Below are positions 1 through 11,500 of a stretch of DNA of 64,000 nt, one piece after another (position 1 is the first letter of the stretch; each line of letters starts with the position of its first letter). Origin of the DNA: Cordilura impudica (taxonomy: Eukaryota; Arthropoda; Insecta; Diptera; Scathophagidae); NCBI GenBank assembly GCA_963682025.1, contig OY821519.1:95098585-95162584 (forward strand), written 5' to 3'. The notes under the pieces were generated by a model that worked only from the letters and a program-made list of their open reading frames with translations, had not been told where the DNA came from and searched no databases. The position numbers and the translations under genes were made by a program.

Positions 1-1
1 G

Positions 2-204
2 GCAGCTACACATTTAAAGAAGCTGATGGCACAACTCGTCATGTAGAATACTCTTCCGATAAAAAGGAAGGTTTCAAAGCTACTGTTCATAATTTCGGCC
101 ATGCTGATCACGGACATGGACATGGCCACCATGATCATGGACATCATGGTCATGCTAGCAGTTATGTTAATTTCAAAAAACATGAAGAAACGAAACACCA
201 CTAA
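2..204 (+). CDS. RR-2 cuticular protein, last exon only (gene 1)
   Basis: Terminal exon of a cuticular protein whose first exon lies left of the window. Base 1 is the final G of the AG acceptor, so the exon starts at 2 in phase 1. The 67-residue tail reads SYTFKEADGTTRHVEY, the second half of the RR-2 chitin-binding domain, then a His-rich stretch (repeated HGH/HHDH) and the end HASSYVNFKKHEETKHH before TAA at 202-204. It matches exon 2 of the three downstream genes almost residue for residue, so the frame and exon limits are well supported. RR-2 proteins are secreted and bind chitin in hard cuticle; the His-rich tail may bind metals or take part in sclerotisation (inference). Confidence 0.9.
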   Translation, partial: SYTFKEADGTTRHVEYSSDKKEGFKATVHNFGHADHGHGHGHHDHGHHGHASSYVNFKKHEETKHH

Positions 205-500
205 AGAAGTCGATTGTATAATCACTATGGGAAAGACTGTGGCAATTAATCTGAAAGTACTGATCCCGTCACTGGTGAAACCAGGACATATTACTGTATT
301 AATATTATTATTATAATTATTATTAATTAAATGTTATGTATGTATATACTTAAAAATAATTAGAATTAATTCGCTTCCTATTTCTTTGTTTTTCTTTTTA
401 GTAAAAAACTGAAAACTTGTCTCATGTGATATTTTATATTTTAATTACTAATTATTTAAGTGTTGTGTGCAACAATCTGAATTAAAATAATAAATAAACT
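205..500 (+). other. 3' UTR of cuticle gene 1 with poly(A) signals
   Basis: The sequence after the stop is conserved with genes 2 and 3. It includes a block containing GGGAAAGACTGTGGCAATTA and a later block CTTGTCTCATGTGATATTTT. Overlapping AATAAA signals lie at 489-494 and 493-498. From about 510 to 880 I see only AT-rich intergenic DNA. Confidence 0.65.
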
Positions 501-1067
501 GATATTTTTTAATATTAAATATGAGCCCTTGGTTTGATTATTTTATAACTGTATCTTTTGATTTGTATTAATGGAAAATTGGATGGACATTGGCTAATCA
601 TTATCGTGTTGCAGTTCGGCCACGCCTGTGGGCCATGAAGATACTTTTAATATTTCTAATTATCTACATTTGTGTTAGCAGAGAAAAAGATTTGTTTTCT
701 ACGGTATAGATAAATTGTGAATGAAAATTATATTTTCTCTACTTGAGTAAAAACTAAAATACAAATCAATCAACAGAAACAAAACAAGTGTTTAATTGCA
801 AAGTATGAACCAAGAAATATGTAGACAAATTGATTATCAGCAATTTGTTGTACTCAATCATTAAATTTATCTTTTTATATGGACTAGTATAGCCCAGTAC
901 TCGAAATTCGAGTGCAAATTCTGCGAAATATTATTTTTTCATTCAATGTTTGTCTTCCAATGTATTTTAATCAATATATGTGACCTTCTCCGAGAAAAGG
1001 GACCTAGTGTGTGAAAATTAAGTTTTGAGAAAAAAACGCATTTAAAGTTTCTACACCCTTTTAGGTA

Positions 1068-2932
1068 CAATAGAAGCTCACAAATTAGAACTCTCAAAAA
1101 TTAGAATCATCCAGAAATTAGAATCGAACATCATAAAGTATTGCACGTTCTAAAATTAGAACTTTTAATCCTAATTATCGAACGAATTGAATTTTTCCAT
1201 ATGCGTACAAAAACTAGCTTTAAGTATTTCAATTTTGCTTGTTCTTTCTTTGTGAATGTGCCTTGAAAATAAGAAGAAGGGATAAATGCATACATGGCTT
1301 TTCCCTGAATAAAGCTCGTGACTCATACACATGTTTGCAATCATAAAGTGAAGGTTATTTTAAAAAATGTTACATAAGCGTTTGGCACAAAAAGTTTAGA
1401 TTTTGAGAAAGCTTGATAAAGGTGTATAAGCTAATCGAATAGCTCAGGATTTTGGAGTTGCGAAGTCTGCAATCAGCTATATCAAATCCAAGAAAAAATT
1501 GATTTTGAGTGCAGTCGCTAGCAGTTATCAAGTTGCAAGAAAAAAAGGTCTGCATGATGCTGAATATCCGGAAATGGATAAACAACTGTATGCATGGTTT
1601 TTAATTCAACGAAAGAAAAACTGCACTTTGACTGGACCAATATTAAGGGCTAAGGCTAAACAAATTTTCAGCGAACTTTATCGTGATAAAATTAAAGTTC
1701 GTTTAATGCAAGCGGTGGATGGTTTGCAAAATTATATGTCGCCATGGCATTCGATATTTATTTGTGGTGAAATACTTTCCAGTAATATCGAGTCCATTGC
1801 TCCATTCATACAAACTTTTCGCAACAAAGTTACTGAAATGGGACTGACCGAAGCACAAATATATAATGCCGATGAAAGTGTATTGTTCTTTCGTTGTTTA
1901 CCAGACACAACATATGTAGGTGCTTTTGTAAAAACTTTATTAAAAAGGTAAGGTAAACAAGTGAATGTATATATTTTCAAGTTGTTATGACTGCATTTTT
2001 GCCTTCTAGGTCAAACGCTTCTCTCAAGACAACTCTTTGCCACCGAAGGCTCTACTGCTGATTGACAACTGCACCGCTCATGCAACGGTTGAACAGCTCC
2101 AAAGTGACGACGGAAACAGTTGAATTCTTTTTCCCCTAATGTGACATCAGCTTTGCAGCCTAGGGACTAAAATCCGATAAAGCTAAACTAAGCTGATTTA
2201 CAGGCGCCAGCTGCTTGCTAACTTAATTGCTGAAGGGTGTGATTTGAACATTCTTTTAAAGCACTATTCGATCCACGATGCAACAGTGTTACTTAAAAAG
2301 CATGGGATGAATTACCGCATCACATAATTAAAAAGTCTTGAGCAAAGTTATTGAATTGGAACGAGTTGGAAAACGTTCATTCTGATGAGTTCGACAGCGA
2401 CGACACTGGCTTAATGGGGTCATCTAAAGCAGGACAGCAATCAATTTCTAGAAGAAACTCAGGCGCTGTTAAATAAGCTTGACCCAATTAATTCAATGCC
2501 TCTAGAAGAAATCGAAAAATGGAATCAAGACTTGAACGAGGCAGAACTCGATGAAATCGAACTCTCCACCGATGACGAGGACGCGGACCAAGATGAAATC
2601 GTTGACACTGGGCCTGCAATTTCTTATTCTGTAGCTGTCGAAAGTACAAACAGCTTGATTAAGTGGTGCAAGAAGAAAGAATTGTCTCAGCACATGAGCA
2701 ATGTTTTGGCCATACGGAATCAAATCGTTATTTCATCTCTTAAAGAACCAAAAAAAACAGTCATATATAACAGATTAATTACATTAAAAAACAATAAAAG
2801 TTATATTTATTATGTTTATTTAACCTTGTTTCTGTTTTAAAAACAAATAAAAAAACCGTCCAGAAATTAGAACAATTCATTAATTAGAACCACCCCAAAT
2901 ACCAAGTGGTTCTAGTTTGTGAGCTTCTACTG
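1068..2932 (+). mobile_element. pogo/Tigger-type DNA transposon
   Basis: A 1.87 kb element with terminal inverted repeats CAATAGAAGCTCACAAATTA (left) and, on the reverse strand, CAGTAGAAGCTCACAAACTA (right). TA duplications flank it at 1066-1067 and 2933-2934. Subterminal copies of an AATTAGAA motif occur at both ends. The termini and TA target fit the pogo branch of the Tc1/mariner superfamily. Confidence 0.9.
1370..2750 (+). pseudogene. Tigger-like transposase, decayed
   Basis: Fragments in several frames reconstruct a pogo/Tigger transposase that would bind the element's ends and cut and paste it. From N to C: a helix-turn-helix (IAQDFGVAKSAISYIKSK, about 1433-1495), a CENP-B-type second HTH region (1499-1740, with KKNCTLTGPILRAKAKQIF), the first catalytic Asp in QIYNADES (about 1858), the second Asp in LLIDNCTAHA (about 2060), a diagnostic FFPPNVTSALQP (about 2130) and a long acidic C-terminal tail (2496-2755). 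At least three frameshifts or stops and a short deletion after the first Asp make it non-functional. Confidence 0.8.
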
Positions 2933-3730
2933 TACCAGAATCCACCGTTTTTGACACAACCCGTTTTTTGACACACTGGGTCCCTTTTCTCGGAGAAGGT
3001 CACATATATAAAAAAATTGTGAATATTTAAATGAGCCTAAAGGTATGTTAATCAATTTTTGCATTCACAATTCAACACAGAGCGTCTGATATATAATTTA
3101 AATCATTCGCATTAGCAGGGTGTAACGAATTATTAAAAATATTTTATTTTATTTAATTTAATATATTTTAAGACAGATTAAACATAAATTTTATCATTCT
3201 CAGCTTCTCCTCCATATGAACTATAACTATGCCAATTTTCACACTCCTCCGTGCCCGCATATTGCTTAACAAGGGATCTACAAATTTACCTTCACGTACT
3301 AATATATTGGAACACCAGTGTAGTTATGAATTTTAGAAATATATGCTTTCTTCTTCTGTACCATGCGCAATGGAAAGAAAATCCAAAATTTGCATATGAA
3401 TTACAGTATTAAATAATTTCAATATGTCTCAAAAATGACGTTAAATCTAACAAGATAAATTATAATTCTTAGTACTCCATAACCGACTACTTTAGACTAA
3501 ATAGACTTCTAAAATTTGCCTTCTTTTTTTCCTGAATTTTTTAATAAAAAAAGTCTTTTTATTTTTAGCAGATAAAATAATTTATCAAGGTTGCCATGTA
3601 TTGATTTGAAAACATAACAACTTTATGCTCACAACGAATAACAGCGTTTGAAAACATCATTTACAATAAATTGATAAAGACGTACGAAAAAATGTTATGA
3701 TTCTATGGCAATAAGAAGAAAAATCAATCA

Positions 3731-4030
3731 TCTATAATATTAATAGGCTAGGCGATTTCTTGTGACCGATGTTTTGTTCTACCGTTTTATCCCGATTTTG
3801 ACCAAACGTATATTATTTGAAAGGTATTTCTTTTTAGCTGTTCACCAGATTTACAGATTTTTAATTTTTTTCCTTAATTTTGAACAAATTGCATTTAAAG
3901 TTGCTACCAACGCATACATAAAATTATACAATGCTATGTGTGTGTTTATTAAATTTGTTAATGTGGTTGTAATAAAAATGAGTTTGTTTTTGTGTTGATT
4001 TGTTAATTGGCTATAATTGATTAGCATACC
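3731..4030 (+). mobile_element. DINE-1-like Helitron, 3' truncated
   Basis: Starts TCTATAATATTAATAGGCTA after an A, the 5' end shared by the copies at 16361 and 61792. The body follows them (conserved TTTTGACCAAACGTATATTA; (A)CAATGCTATGTGTGTGTTTA). Homology stops at GATTAGCATACCT near 4030, where the TE-like coding DNA at 4031 begins, so the CTAG end is missing. Confidence 0.8.
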
Positions 4031-4440
4031 TGATCCAAATGACGTTCTTCTTCCGCCGCTGCATATAAAATTGGGCTTTTTAAGAACTCTGTCAACGCTC
4101 TGGACAAAGAATATGCAGGGTGGAAATCTTTCAAGAGCATCGTGGCAGTTTTCTTGGAAACAATAAGAGTGAAAACTATAGACAAATTGTTGCTGAATTA
4201 TTGAAAATTATCACGAATTAGGTGCACGAATGTCACTCAAAATGCATTTTCTTCATTCGCAGTTAGATTTTTTTCCACAAAACCTAGGTGCGGTCAGCGA
4301 CGAACAAGGGGACCGTGCTCACCAAGATTTAATGAAAAATTAAAGAAATTATAAAGGATTTTGTGACAAAAACATACTGGGAGACTATTGCTGGAAACAT
4401 CAAAGGACCCAATCCTAGTCTTACAAAACCAATTGGATGG
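4031..4440 (+). pseudogene. Unassigned TE-like protein, C-terminal fragment 1
   Basis: In changing frames the + strand encodes VLLPPLHIKLGF (about 4045-4080), FLGNNKSENYRQIVAELL (about 4155-4205), MSLKMHFLHSQLDFFP (about 4231-4278), VSDEQGDRAHQDL (about 4296-4335) and LGDYCW (about 4378-4395). I recognise this block order as recurring in many arthropod genomes in transposon-like settings, but I cannot name the superfamily. It is the C-terminal half only, broken by frameshifts, and abuts a second copy of the same family. Confidence 0.6.
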
Positions 4441-5163
4441 AATTGTTGCAAATTTGTGTTTGACTCAGAAAAAATCGGAACTACTGGCTTCATTTTTGAA
4501 AGGAAATAATTTGCTGGCGAAAGGTACCAAAGTAACAGCATATCGCGAACGCCAAAAAGAGTTAGAAAAGTTCTTCAATGTGAATGATGCAAAAAATTTC
4601 GTTTATTGCAACGATATTGAAAAGTTAATGGAGACGATAGGGTTAATCTATAAAAAAAAGATGATTGGCGTTTATTCATCGATAGTTCACTAATCAGCTT
4701 AAAAGTTGTGCTTTTGCACAAGACAAATAGAATGCCTTCGGTTCCGATTGCGTATAGCACTGACACTAGTGAAAATTTCGATAATTTGAAACACATTCTG
4801 GAAGTAGTCAAATATAACGAACACCAGTGGCGCATTTGCTGCGACCTCAAAATAGTTTCACTGATTACAGGCTTAACAGCATCTGGCCGTCCAAAATATC
4901 CGTGTTTTTTGTGCGATTGGGATTCACGATACGGAGAAGGTATTAAAGGAAGAAACCAGTACAGTACAAACAGCATAACTGGAATAGTCGCATTGGACGA
5001 AAATGGTCTAAAGACAATAGGCTACACGAAAGTATTGTTCCTGAAATAAAAATTTTGTTGCCGTTGCTCCACATTAAACTTGGCATTGCTAAAAATTTTT
5101 TTAAATGTATCGCAAAAAGAACAGCAGTATTCAACCGCTTAAAAGACATTTTCCCAAGACTAA

Positions 5164-5647
5164 AGCAGACCACACACTGTCAACAAATCGTTTCGATCGG
5201 TCGAAATTTCGACAGATTGTCATGTGTGTAGCGTGGTTGCATACAAATCGAACATCGATCGGTTGCGTGTGAGTGGCGTAGTTGACGATTTTCTCTTCGC
5301 ATTACAAGGGTAAGTAATTCCTCATATGTTTCTGTGTTCATTCTTAGAAAATTTTTGTACACTGCAGGAGCAGATAATTCCACTTCATTTAATAAATTTA
5401 TGTGTGAAAACTCATATCGCCTTTTTAACCACTCCTGCATCCAAACTGAGCGATATTTTTTCCTCTTCCTCTCCTCACTTCTTCTTTCACATAAATAAAT
5501 ACCATATATGGCTATTATTTTCTTTCCGCGTTCCATCTTCACTTGCCGGCGAACACCGTGCAACTAAAATTGTCAACCGATCGACAAGTGTGTGACAAAA
5601 CGAATTTCGACCGATCGAAACGATTTGTTGACAGTGTTTGGCCTGCT
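5164..5647 (-). mobile_element. Non-autonomous PIF/Harbinger element
   Basis: A 484-bp element with TSD TAA at 5161-5163 and 5648-5650. The long inverted repeats begin AGCAGACCACACACTGTCAA at the left and AGCAGGCCAAACACTGTCAA on the reverse strand at the right, and continue through CAAATCGTTTCGATCGGTCG. The TWA target and the Harbinger-like ORF agree on the assignment. Confidence 0.88.
5180..5563 (-). pseudogene. Harbinger transposase N-terminal fragment
   Basis: A 127-codon minus-strand frame inside the element. The stretch RKYRSVWMQEWLKRR, then NLLNEVELSAPAVYKNFLRM and TYEELLTLVMRREN, is the N-terminal pattern of PIF/Harbinger nucleases that precedes the DDE domain. The frame runs into the inverted repeat before any catalytic residue, so the piece cannot be a transposase on its own. 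It opens with TTG; the first ATG is internal. Confidence 0.65.
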
Positions 5648-6388
5648 TAAGTAACGCCAAAATTCAGGAAGGTGTTGTTAATGGTCCCGACATACGGAAA
5701 CTAATGAGTCGTCAAGATTTTGACCAAGTTCTGACAGACCGAAAATTAAATGCATGGATCGGATTGAAAGCAGTCATTAAAGGACTTTTGGGTAAAGAAC
5801 GCAAAGACAACTACAGGCAATCTGTTGCAAACATGTTGGCAGATTTCGATGAAATTGGGGTTAATATGTCGTACAAAATTCATCTCTCGCATCAGCATCT
5901 TCATCAACTCGCTCAACAGTTGCCAACTGAATCTGATGAGCAAGGCGAACGTTATCACCAAACTGCGCTTCCATTTGAAATAAGGTAACTATAGAGTGTG
6001 CATATTTTGAATTCCTAGATTTTTCTAATATCTTTGTCAGAGTGCACAATTTAAACATGTTAACGATTGAAAACTATTTTCGTCTCAGGTACGATATGAA
6101 GAAAAAGGTAACGATTCAAACAGATGCATCATCATTCGCATCAGAGGAAAGAAATCTCCAGATGCAATACTCGCTGAAATTTGTTGGTGGTATAAAAACA
6201 CCTTTGAAGAAGAGGAAGACGAGGAAAAAGAGGAAGAAGGGGAAGACAAAGATGAAATTCCAGAATATCTGTTGGACGAAATTATCGACCTTTCTGATGA
6301 TGATGACGATGACCAAGATATTAGAGAGAGCAGTGATGTTGATCCACAGCCGCTTGCTAAACGGCAACTGGCCAAATCATTAATTTAA

Positions 6389-7480
6389 TTTTTTTGCTTA
6401 AAACTTTCCATAACTAACATTTCAAAAATATATTTTTTTCCATATTTTTATAATTTCTTTTTCAATGTTTCTTCAAAACCAACACTGAACAAAATTGGTA
6501 CATAAAAAATGAGAAGTACATTAATATTAAGCTGGAAAACGCAAGTTTTGTATTATGATTGTTTTCTTTTCAAATGAAATTTATTGAAGAAACTGAGAAG
6601 CATATTATAGATCAAACAGAAAGCAAAAAAGACTTAGTTTTGTGGAAAATATTTTCAAAAAGCATGAAAAAAAAATAATTTTTCCAACATTTTGCTTCAC
6701 AAGCACCACAAAAATTTTCTAAATCAGTTTTTTAAAAAAATTTAATTGTTGCACAGGTCTCTACAGATTGAAAAAATATTAATTAGTCGACGAGTTATAG
6801 CCAAAAAACCATATAAACAATATGCTGAAAATCGGCATTTGACTGCAAAGTTCGAAGGTCGATTAAAAAAAAATTCGAACTAACATAAACAAACGCCGCG
6901 ATATGGGTCTTCTAATTTAGCCTTTATTTTCACCCCTAACTCTTAGAATCGACCTAACTTTTGCTAACCTGAATTTGTTGCACAGTGTTATTTTAGGATT
7001 GCCATGCATAGAAATGAAAACATAAAATCTTTATGCGTTTTCGCAGCATCTTTAAGTATCTACGGTTTTTTAAATATTTTACCTACACACAGAAAAGAGA
7101 TTTGTTGTGGCTACCAAATTTATTGCCAACCGAATTGCGATGAAGATAATAACCGAATTTTGAGTTGATTAGAATTACATTTCTATTGTATTAACAGTAA
7201 ATATTTTATCACAATAGAGAATGGTTAGTTGCTATAAAGTGTCTGTTGATACAATCGAAAATGGAGTTGTTAAAATTTGGAACAATTCGGTTGACGATTT
7301 TTTTCTGTGTGTGTACTTAAGTAGTGGACCTACTTGTACCTACTTGAGCGCAACCCCAAAATCTAAAAGGCCGTTTTCGGGATAAACTAGTGTAGAATTA
7401 TAACAAAAGGTAACATAACCATAAATGCCTTACCTAAGCCTAAACAAATAGTCAAAAACTATTATTTAAATAGGTTAATT
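6389..7480. other. Intergenic, no gene seen
   Basis: AT-rich DNA without credible ORFs. One possible small inverted-repeat element lies at 7084-7315: it starts TACACACAGAAAA, ends with the complementary TTTTCTGTGTGTGTA, and repeats CAACCGAATTG in inverted orientation inside each end. No TSD is evident. Confidence 0.5.
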
Positions 7481-7692
7481 GCTAAAAATCAAAATTTTAC
7501 AGGAGATAGTTTTTATTTAATTTTGCTGTTATTTAGTAACGGCATTTCGTACACCTTTGCTAGATTAGTTTGTAATACAAACGTACAGGTTTTTATTAAC
7601 ATTTACTTATGTGAGGCGAAATATCAATATTAATGTTGTAACATGCTAACGTTTAAAACGTATAAATAGCCAAGTTAAATCTTATATTAGCC
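7480..7692 (+). promoter_or_regulatory. Promoter of cuticle gene 2
   Basis: TATAAATA at 7661-7668, with the likely start at CACAGT (about 7692), 31 bp from the TATA start. An upstream element TTACTTATGTGAGGCGAA (7603-7620) and a block AATTTTACAGGAGATAG near 7495 are conserved in the same order before genes 3 and 4. The 5' UTR would be about 80 bp. Confidence 0.75.
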
Positions 7693-7772
7693 ACAGTACC
7701 CGTAGCAAGTTCCACTGCTTATTAATATTAATAGTAAACTTGAAATTAGCTTAATAATACATTAGTAATACT

Positions 7773-8548
7773 ATGCATTGCCTTAGCACCACTCTTGTTT
7801 TAGTAGCCTTGTGCAGTTTAACTGTGTCTGGACATCATGGTCATCATGACTCTGGACATGGTGGTGAACATAGTGAGGAGGTAGGCTACTCAGTAGCCAC
7901 CAAACATGAACACCACGGAGGACATGGCGGACATGGTGGAGATGGCGGTCATGGTGGAGATGGCGGCCATGATGGTGGACATCATCATGGTCATGATCAT
8001 GGCCATCACCATGGCCACGATGACGGTCATGATCATCATGCCCATCCTAAATATGAATTCGATTATGGTGTAGAGGACAAAAAAACTGGCGACATTAAAA
8101 GTCAAAAAGAACATAGAGATGGTGACAAGGTTAAGGGTAAGCATCTAAAAAAGATTGCAGTGTGTATTGGTTTTTCTACACTGAATTTGTTCCAACTGAA
8201 TCCTTCAAATGTAGTAAATGAATAATGCGGTTGTGACAATCGTTTTGTTTCATTTGCTACATAAGAGCTCAAATAGTTGCGACATTAGAATTGATTGTCC
8301 CAATATTACAACCAGTTTCCCTTTTTATTCAATTTTTAGGCAGCTACACATTTAAAGAAGCTGATGGCACAACCCGTCATGTAGAATACTCTTCCGATAA
8401 AAAGGAAGGTTTCAAAGCTACTGTTCATAATTTCGGCCATGCTCATGCTGATCACGGACATGGACATGGTCACCATGATCATGGACATCATGGCCATGCT
8501 AGCAGTTATATTAATTTCAAGAAACACGAAGAAACGAAACACAAATAA
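7773..8548 (+). CDS. RR-2 cuticular protein, His-rich (gene 2)
   Basis: Two exons, 7773-8136 and 8340-8548, predict 190 residues. The donor is G|GTAAGC and the acceptor TTTTTAG|GC, phase 1; the 203-bp intron is homologous to that of gene 4. Signal peptide at residues 1-20 (MHCLSTTLVLVALCSLTVSG), then a His/Gly linker (HGGHGG, GDGGHGG, HHHGHDHGHHHGHDD) to about residue 88, then the RR-2 domain from YEFDYGVEDKKTGDIKSQ through the intron to SYTFKEADGTTRHVEY and GFKATVHN, then a His-rich tail ending KKHEETKHK. RR-2 proteins are secreted and bind chitin in rigid cuticle. VEDKK replaces the VKDTK of genes 3 and 4. No AATAAA is obvious; the 3' UTR ends near an A-run at about 8888. Length and layout are normal for the family. 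Confidence 0.92.
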
Positions 8549-11500
8549 GGAGCTCGACTGTGATAACCCTAAGGGAAAGACTGCGGCAATTCATCTGAAA
8601 ATACTGATCCCGTGACTGGTAAAACCAGGACATAATACTGAATTATCATTAGATTAATTATCATTAGTTAAAAGTTATGTACATACATCTGAATTAGAAA
8701 AAATTAGAATTACTTAGCTTGCTAGTTTATATCTTTAAACCCATTTTGGATATGTTATTTTTTATTTTTATTTAATTCATATTAATATTTAATTTAATTT
8801 TTGTACTAAAACCCTTAAAACTTGTCTCATGTGATATTTTATTCTTTAATTATCATTAATTAAATGTTACGTGCAAAAATTTGAATTTAAAAAAAAAAAA
8901 AAATAGTTTTAAAATATTAAATGCGTGCCCTTTCATTGCTTATTTTGGAACTATATCAGTGATGTGGCCTCGTTAGACGATTCCTGTGACGACACCGAAA
9001 AAAACACAATCGACCTTTTTGGCAGAAAATTTAATAAATTTCGTAATTATTTCGTAGAATATACGAAAGTGTCTGTAAAATTTTACGAAACTAACGAAAT
9101 CTTTCGTAGTCGCATTTTTTTCGAAATATTTTTAAAAAATATTTATTTTTAGGAAATAAATTTCGTATCAATATTATTTCATAGAATGCAAAAATGTTTT
9201 TAAATTTATTAAAAAAATTTTCTTTTCAGATTTTGATATTTTTCCCAACTGATTTATAAAATCCAAATTTCACATATTTATTGCAATAAATAACACAATT
9301 TTTTAGGAAAGCGAGAAAACCCAATTCTTTAGATCTAAAAGTATATATCGATAATAGCATATATCGGTTGATATCGATATTATAGATGACTGATATATCA
9401 AAAGAGTTTGAAATCAAGGATTTATTTTAACTTGCGCCTAACGCTTTGGGAAGATAAATCGTCGATATTATACTTTTCTTGTATAACAACCAGGGGGCTA
9501 ATCGTCGCATTCGATATTGAGTACCATCAATCGAAATTACATATTTTAGATTATTGTTCAAAGAATACGGATAAACGTCAGACCTCCTATCAGCTTTCTT
9601 CTTAACTGTGAGAGAATTTTAACTGTGATTAGAATTTTAAACATAAAAAAATAATTTCGATAACGAATACGACGATTGGAACCCAGTATCTGTTCTTTTA
9701 AGTAGAGTTCGGAAAAAAAACACACACTGAATAAAAAACTCGTACATATATGTAAACCAACATAGCTCAGACCAACAAACACATATTTTTATTTTCATAT
9801 CAATTACATGTGTTTCTAAATTTTGCACGATGCCCAACACAATCATGACTGTGTTTCGTTTTAATATTTCATTAACTACAAGAACATTTTTCTATCACGT
9901 ATTTTTTGTTTCGAACACATATAAACCACACAGATTCGAGTGTAGCTTTATTTTAAGTTCGGTTTCTTGCATGTGTACTGCCAAAGAAGAACATGTTCTT
10001 CAACGCGTATATCTAAAAATTTAAACATTATCTACCCGCGATCGAAAAAATCTGAAACACCCCTATAAGAACGACAGCAATTGTTTCATTTTTCGGCCTA
10101 ATACCTATATAAATATAGCATCCGATATGAACTTTTCATGTTGGTTTATGCTTCTTTTCTATATCTAATAAGTTGGACATAAGAGATAGGGTCTCTAAAA
10201 GCATGGTATAGGGTATCGTATAGTCGTATCAATATTATTTCGTAAATAAAATAATTTGTTATCTTTATTTTCTGGGAAACTTCAAATATTTATCCAAAAA
10301 AAAATTGTGAAAATTTATATATAAAAAATAACATTCTCATCAAATTGCGTTTATTTATGTAACAATTTTTGTGTTCGCAATTCTTAAATATCATTTGAGG
10401 TTTTCTAAAATTCATTGAATTTAAATTAATGTTTTCTGTAGTCCGATTCTGTAAATTTCAACGATCCGACAATCGCAAAATATATAGACAGCTTTTGTTG
10501 TTTGCACTAAGGATTAAGTGATTCACTAAGTACAGACATCTTAACGACAGTCCACATCTCTATTTTTTTATTTATTTGAATTGTAAACAAGTGGCATCTC
10601 TGTCAAAATAAGCGAAAACACACAAAGAATAGAAAAAAACAAATTACTTCGTGTTTGAAAAGATGATTTTATGTTTATGTTTAATATCTTTATTTTTTTA
10701 CTAATATTTCTGTTTATTTATTTGAAAATGAAATAATGAATTGAATATGCTATTTAATTTTTTTATTTATATAAAAAAGTTTTTTAATATAAGCAAAATA
10801 TTTTCACTATTTTATGATTTTTATTTATGTATGACGACATTTCAACCTTAAAGTTTTTATCGATTGAATAAACAACACAAAAATGGTTGTCGTTTAGATA
10901 ACAACAACAGCTGACTTTAACAATAGCGAATATCGTTTAAAAATTTTACTGATAATGTTGCTATTTTCTTTTTTTAACGATTCGACTATCGTTAAAAGAA
11001 GTTTTTGAATCGCGATACTGAACGCTATTAATTTCTCCTGAATGTCAATATTTTTTTTAAATGTGAAAATTTTTTAAATGTAAACATAGGTATTTGGTGT
11101 TTTTTTTTTTTTTTTTTTTTGAATTTCAATTAGTGTTTAACGAATAAAATTTATATATTAAAGATGCAATTGAGATCTTCTAAATTTAAAATTTTTATTT
11201 CCGACGTTTTGATATGATTTTTTGAAATTCAATTAATTGTAATTTATAATTGGAAATTTTTAATTCCAGTTTTTAAAATTGATATTTTCTTAAATTTGAA
11301 GGGAAAATTTAAAAAGTCCAATTTTGTATTTATGTGAATAATAATGCTTTAGTAATTATACACAATTTTTAAAAATTAGATGTAATCGCAATCAGATATT
11401 TTGTAGGTAAAGCAGAATAATAATTCTATATAACTATGTAGAACTGTTTTGAAAGCAAAAAACTCATTGATGAACTCGGTAACTCTATTTTGTAAAGACA

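Larger units (their letters stand above)
976..3007. mobile_element. MITE split by a Tigger insertion
   Basis: The termini are inverted copies: GTGACCTTCTCCGAGAAAAG at 980-999 and its reverse complement at 2983-3002, with the match running on through GGGACC(T/C)AGTGTGT. The flanking bases are TATAT-rich on both sides, so the TSD is probably TA. About 150 bp remain once the inserted Tigger (1068-2932) is removed. No coding capacity is visible. Confidence 0.75.
884..3310 (-). mobile_element. Helitron-like element, 3' end at 884, interrupted
   Basis: Read on the minus strand, the left end has the Helitron 3' signature: a short hairpin (GCACTCGAATTTCGAGTAC), then a spacer and CTAG (887-884) followed by T. 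The body resumes at about 3010-3310, and its reverse complement matches 13975-14096 and 15495-15660, including the shared stretch around GGGCACGGAGAAG. The 5' limit is unclear. A MITE, itself carrying a Tigger element, sits inside it. Confidence 0.55.
4440..6388 (+). pseudogene. Unassigned TE-like protein, copy 2, interrupted by a Harbinger element
   Basis: The longer copy of the family at 4031. Segments in order: LTQKKSELLASFLKGNNLL and YRERQKELEKFF (4460-4590); PSVPIAYSTDTSENF (about 4735-4780); ICCDLKIVSLITGL then PKYPCFLCDWDSRYG with a CxxC-like FLCDWD (4835-4935); VLLPLLHIK (about 5050-5080); FPRL at 5150-5162; after the insertion, SNAKIQEGVVNGPDIRKLM (5648-5706), KDNYRQSVANML, MSYKIHLSHQHLHQL and SDEQGERYHQ (5800-5960); and an acidic tail (EEEEDEEKEEEGEDKDEI, about 6200-6260) ending at TAA near 6388. 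Frameshifts occur after 4690, near 5050 and near 5985. Removing the Harbinger element and one TAA restores FPRL-SNAK exactly. The function is unknown; the setting suggests a transposon protein. Confidence 0.6.

Noticed and set aside
6085..6375. Ser-rich minus-strand ORF
   Set aside because: Antisense of the acidic Glu/Asp tail of the TE-like protein; simple composition effect.
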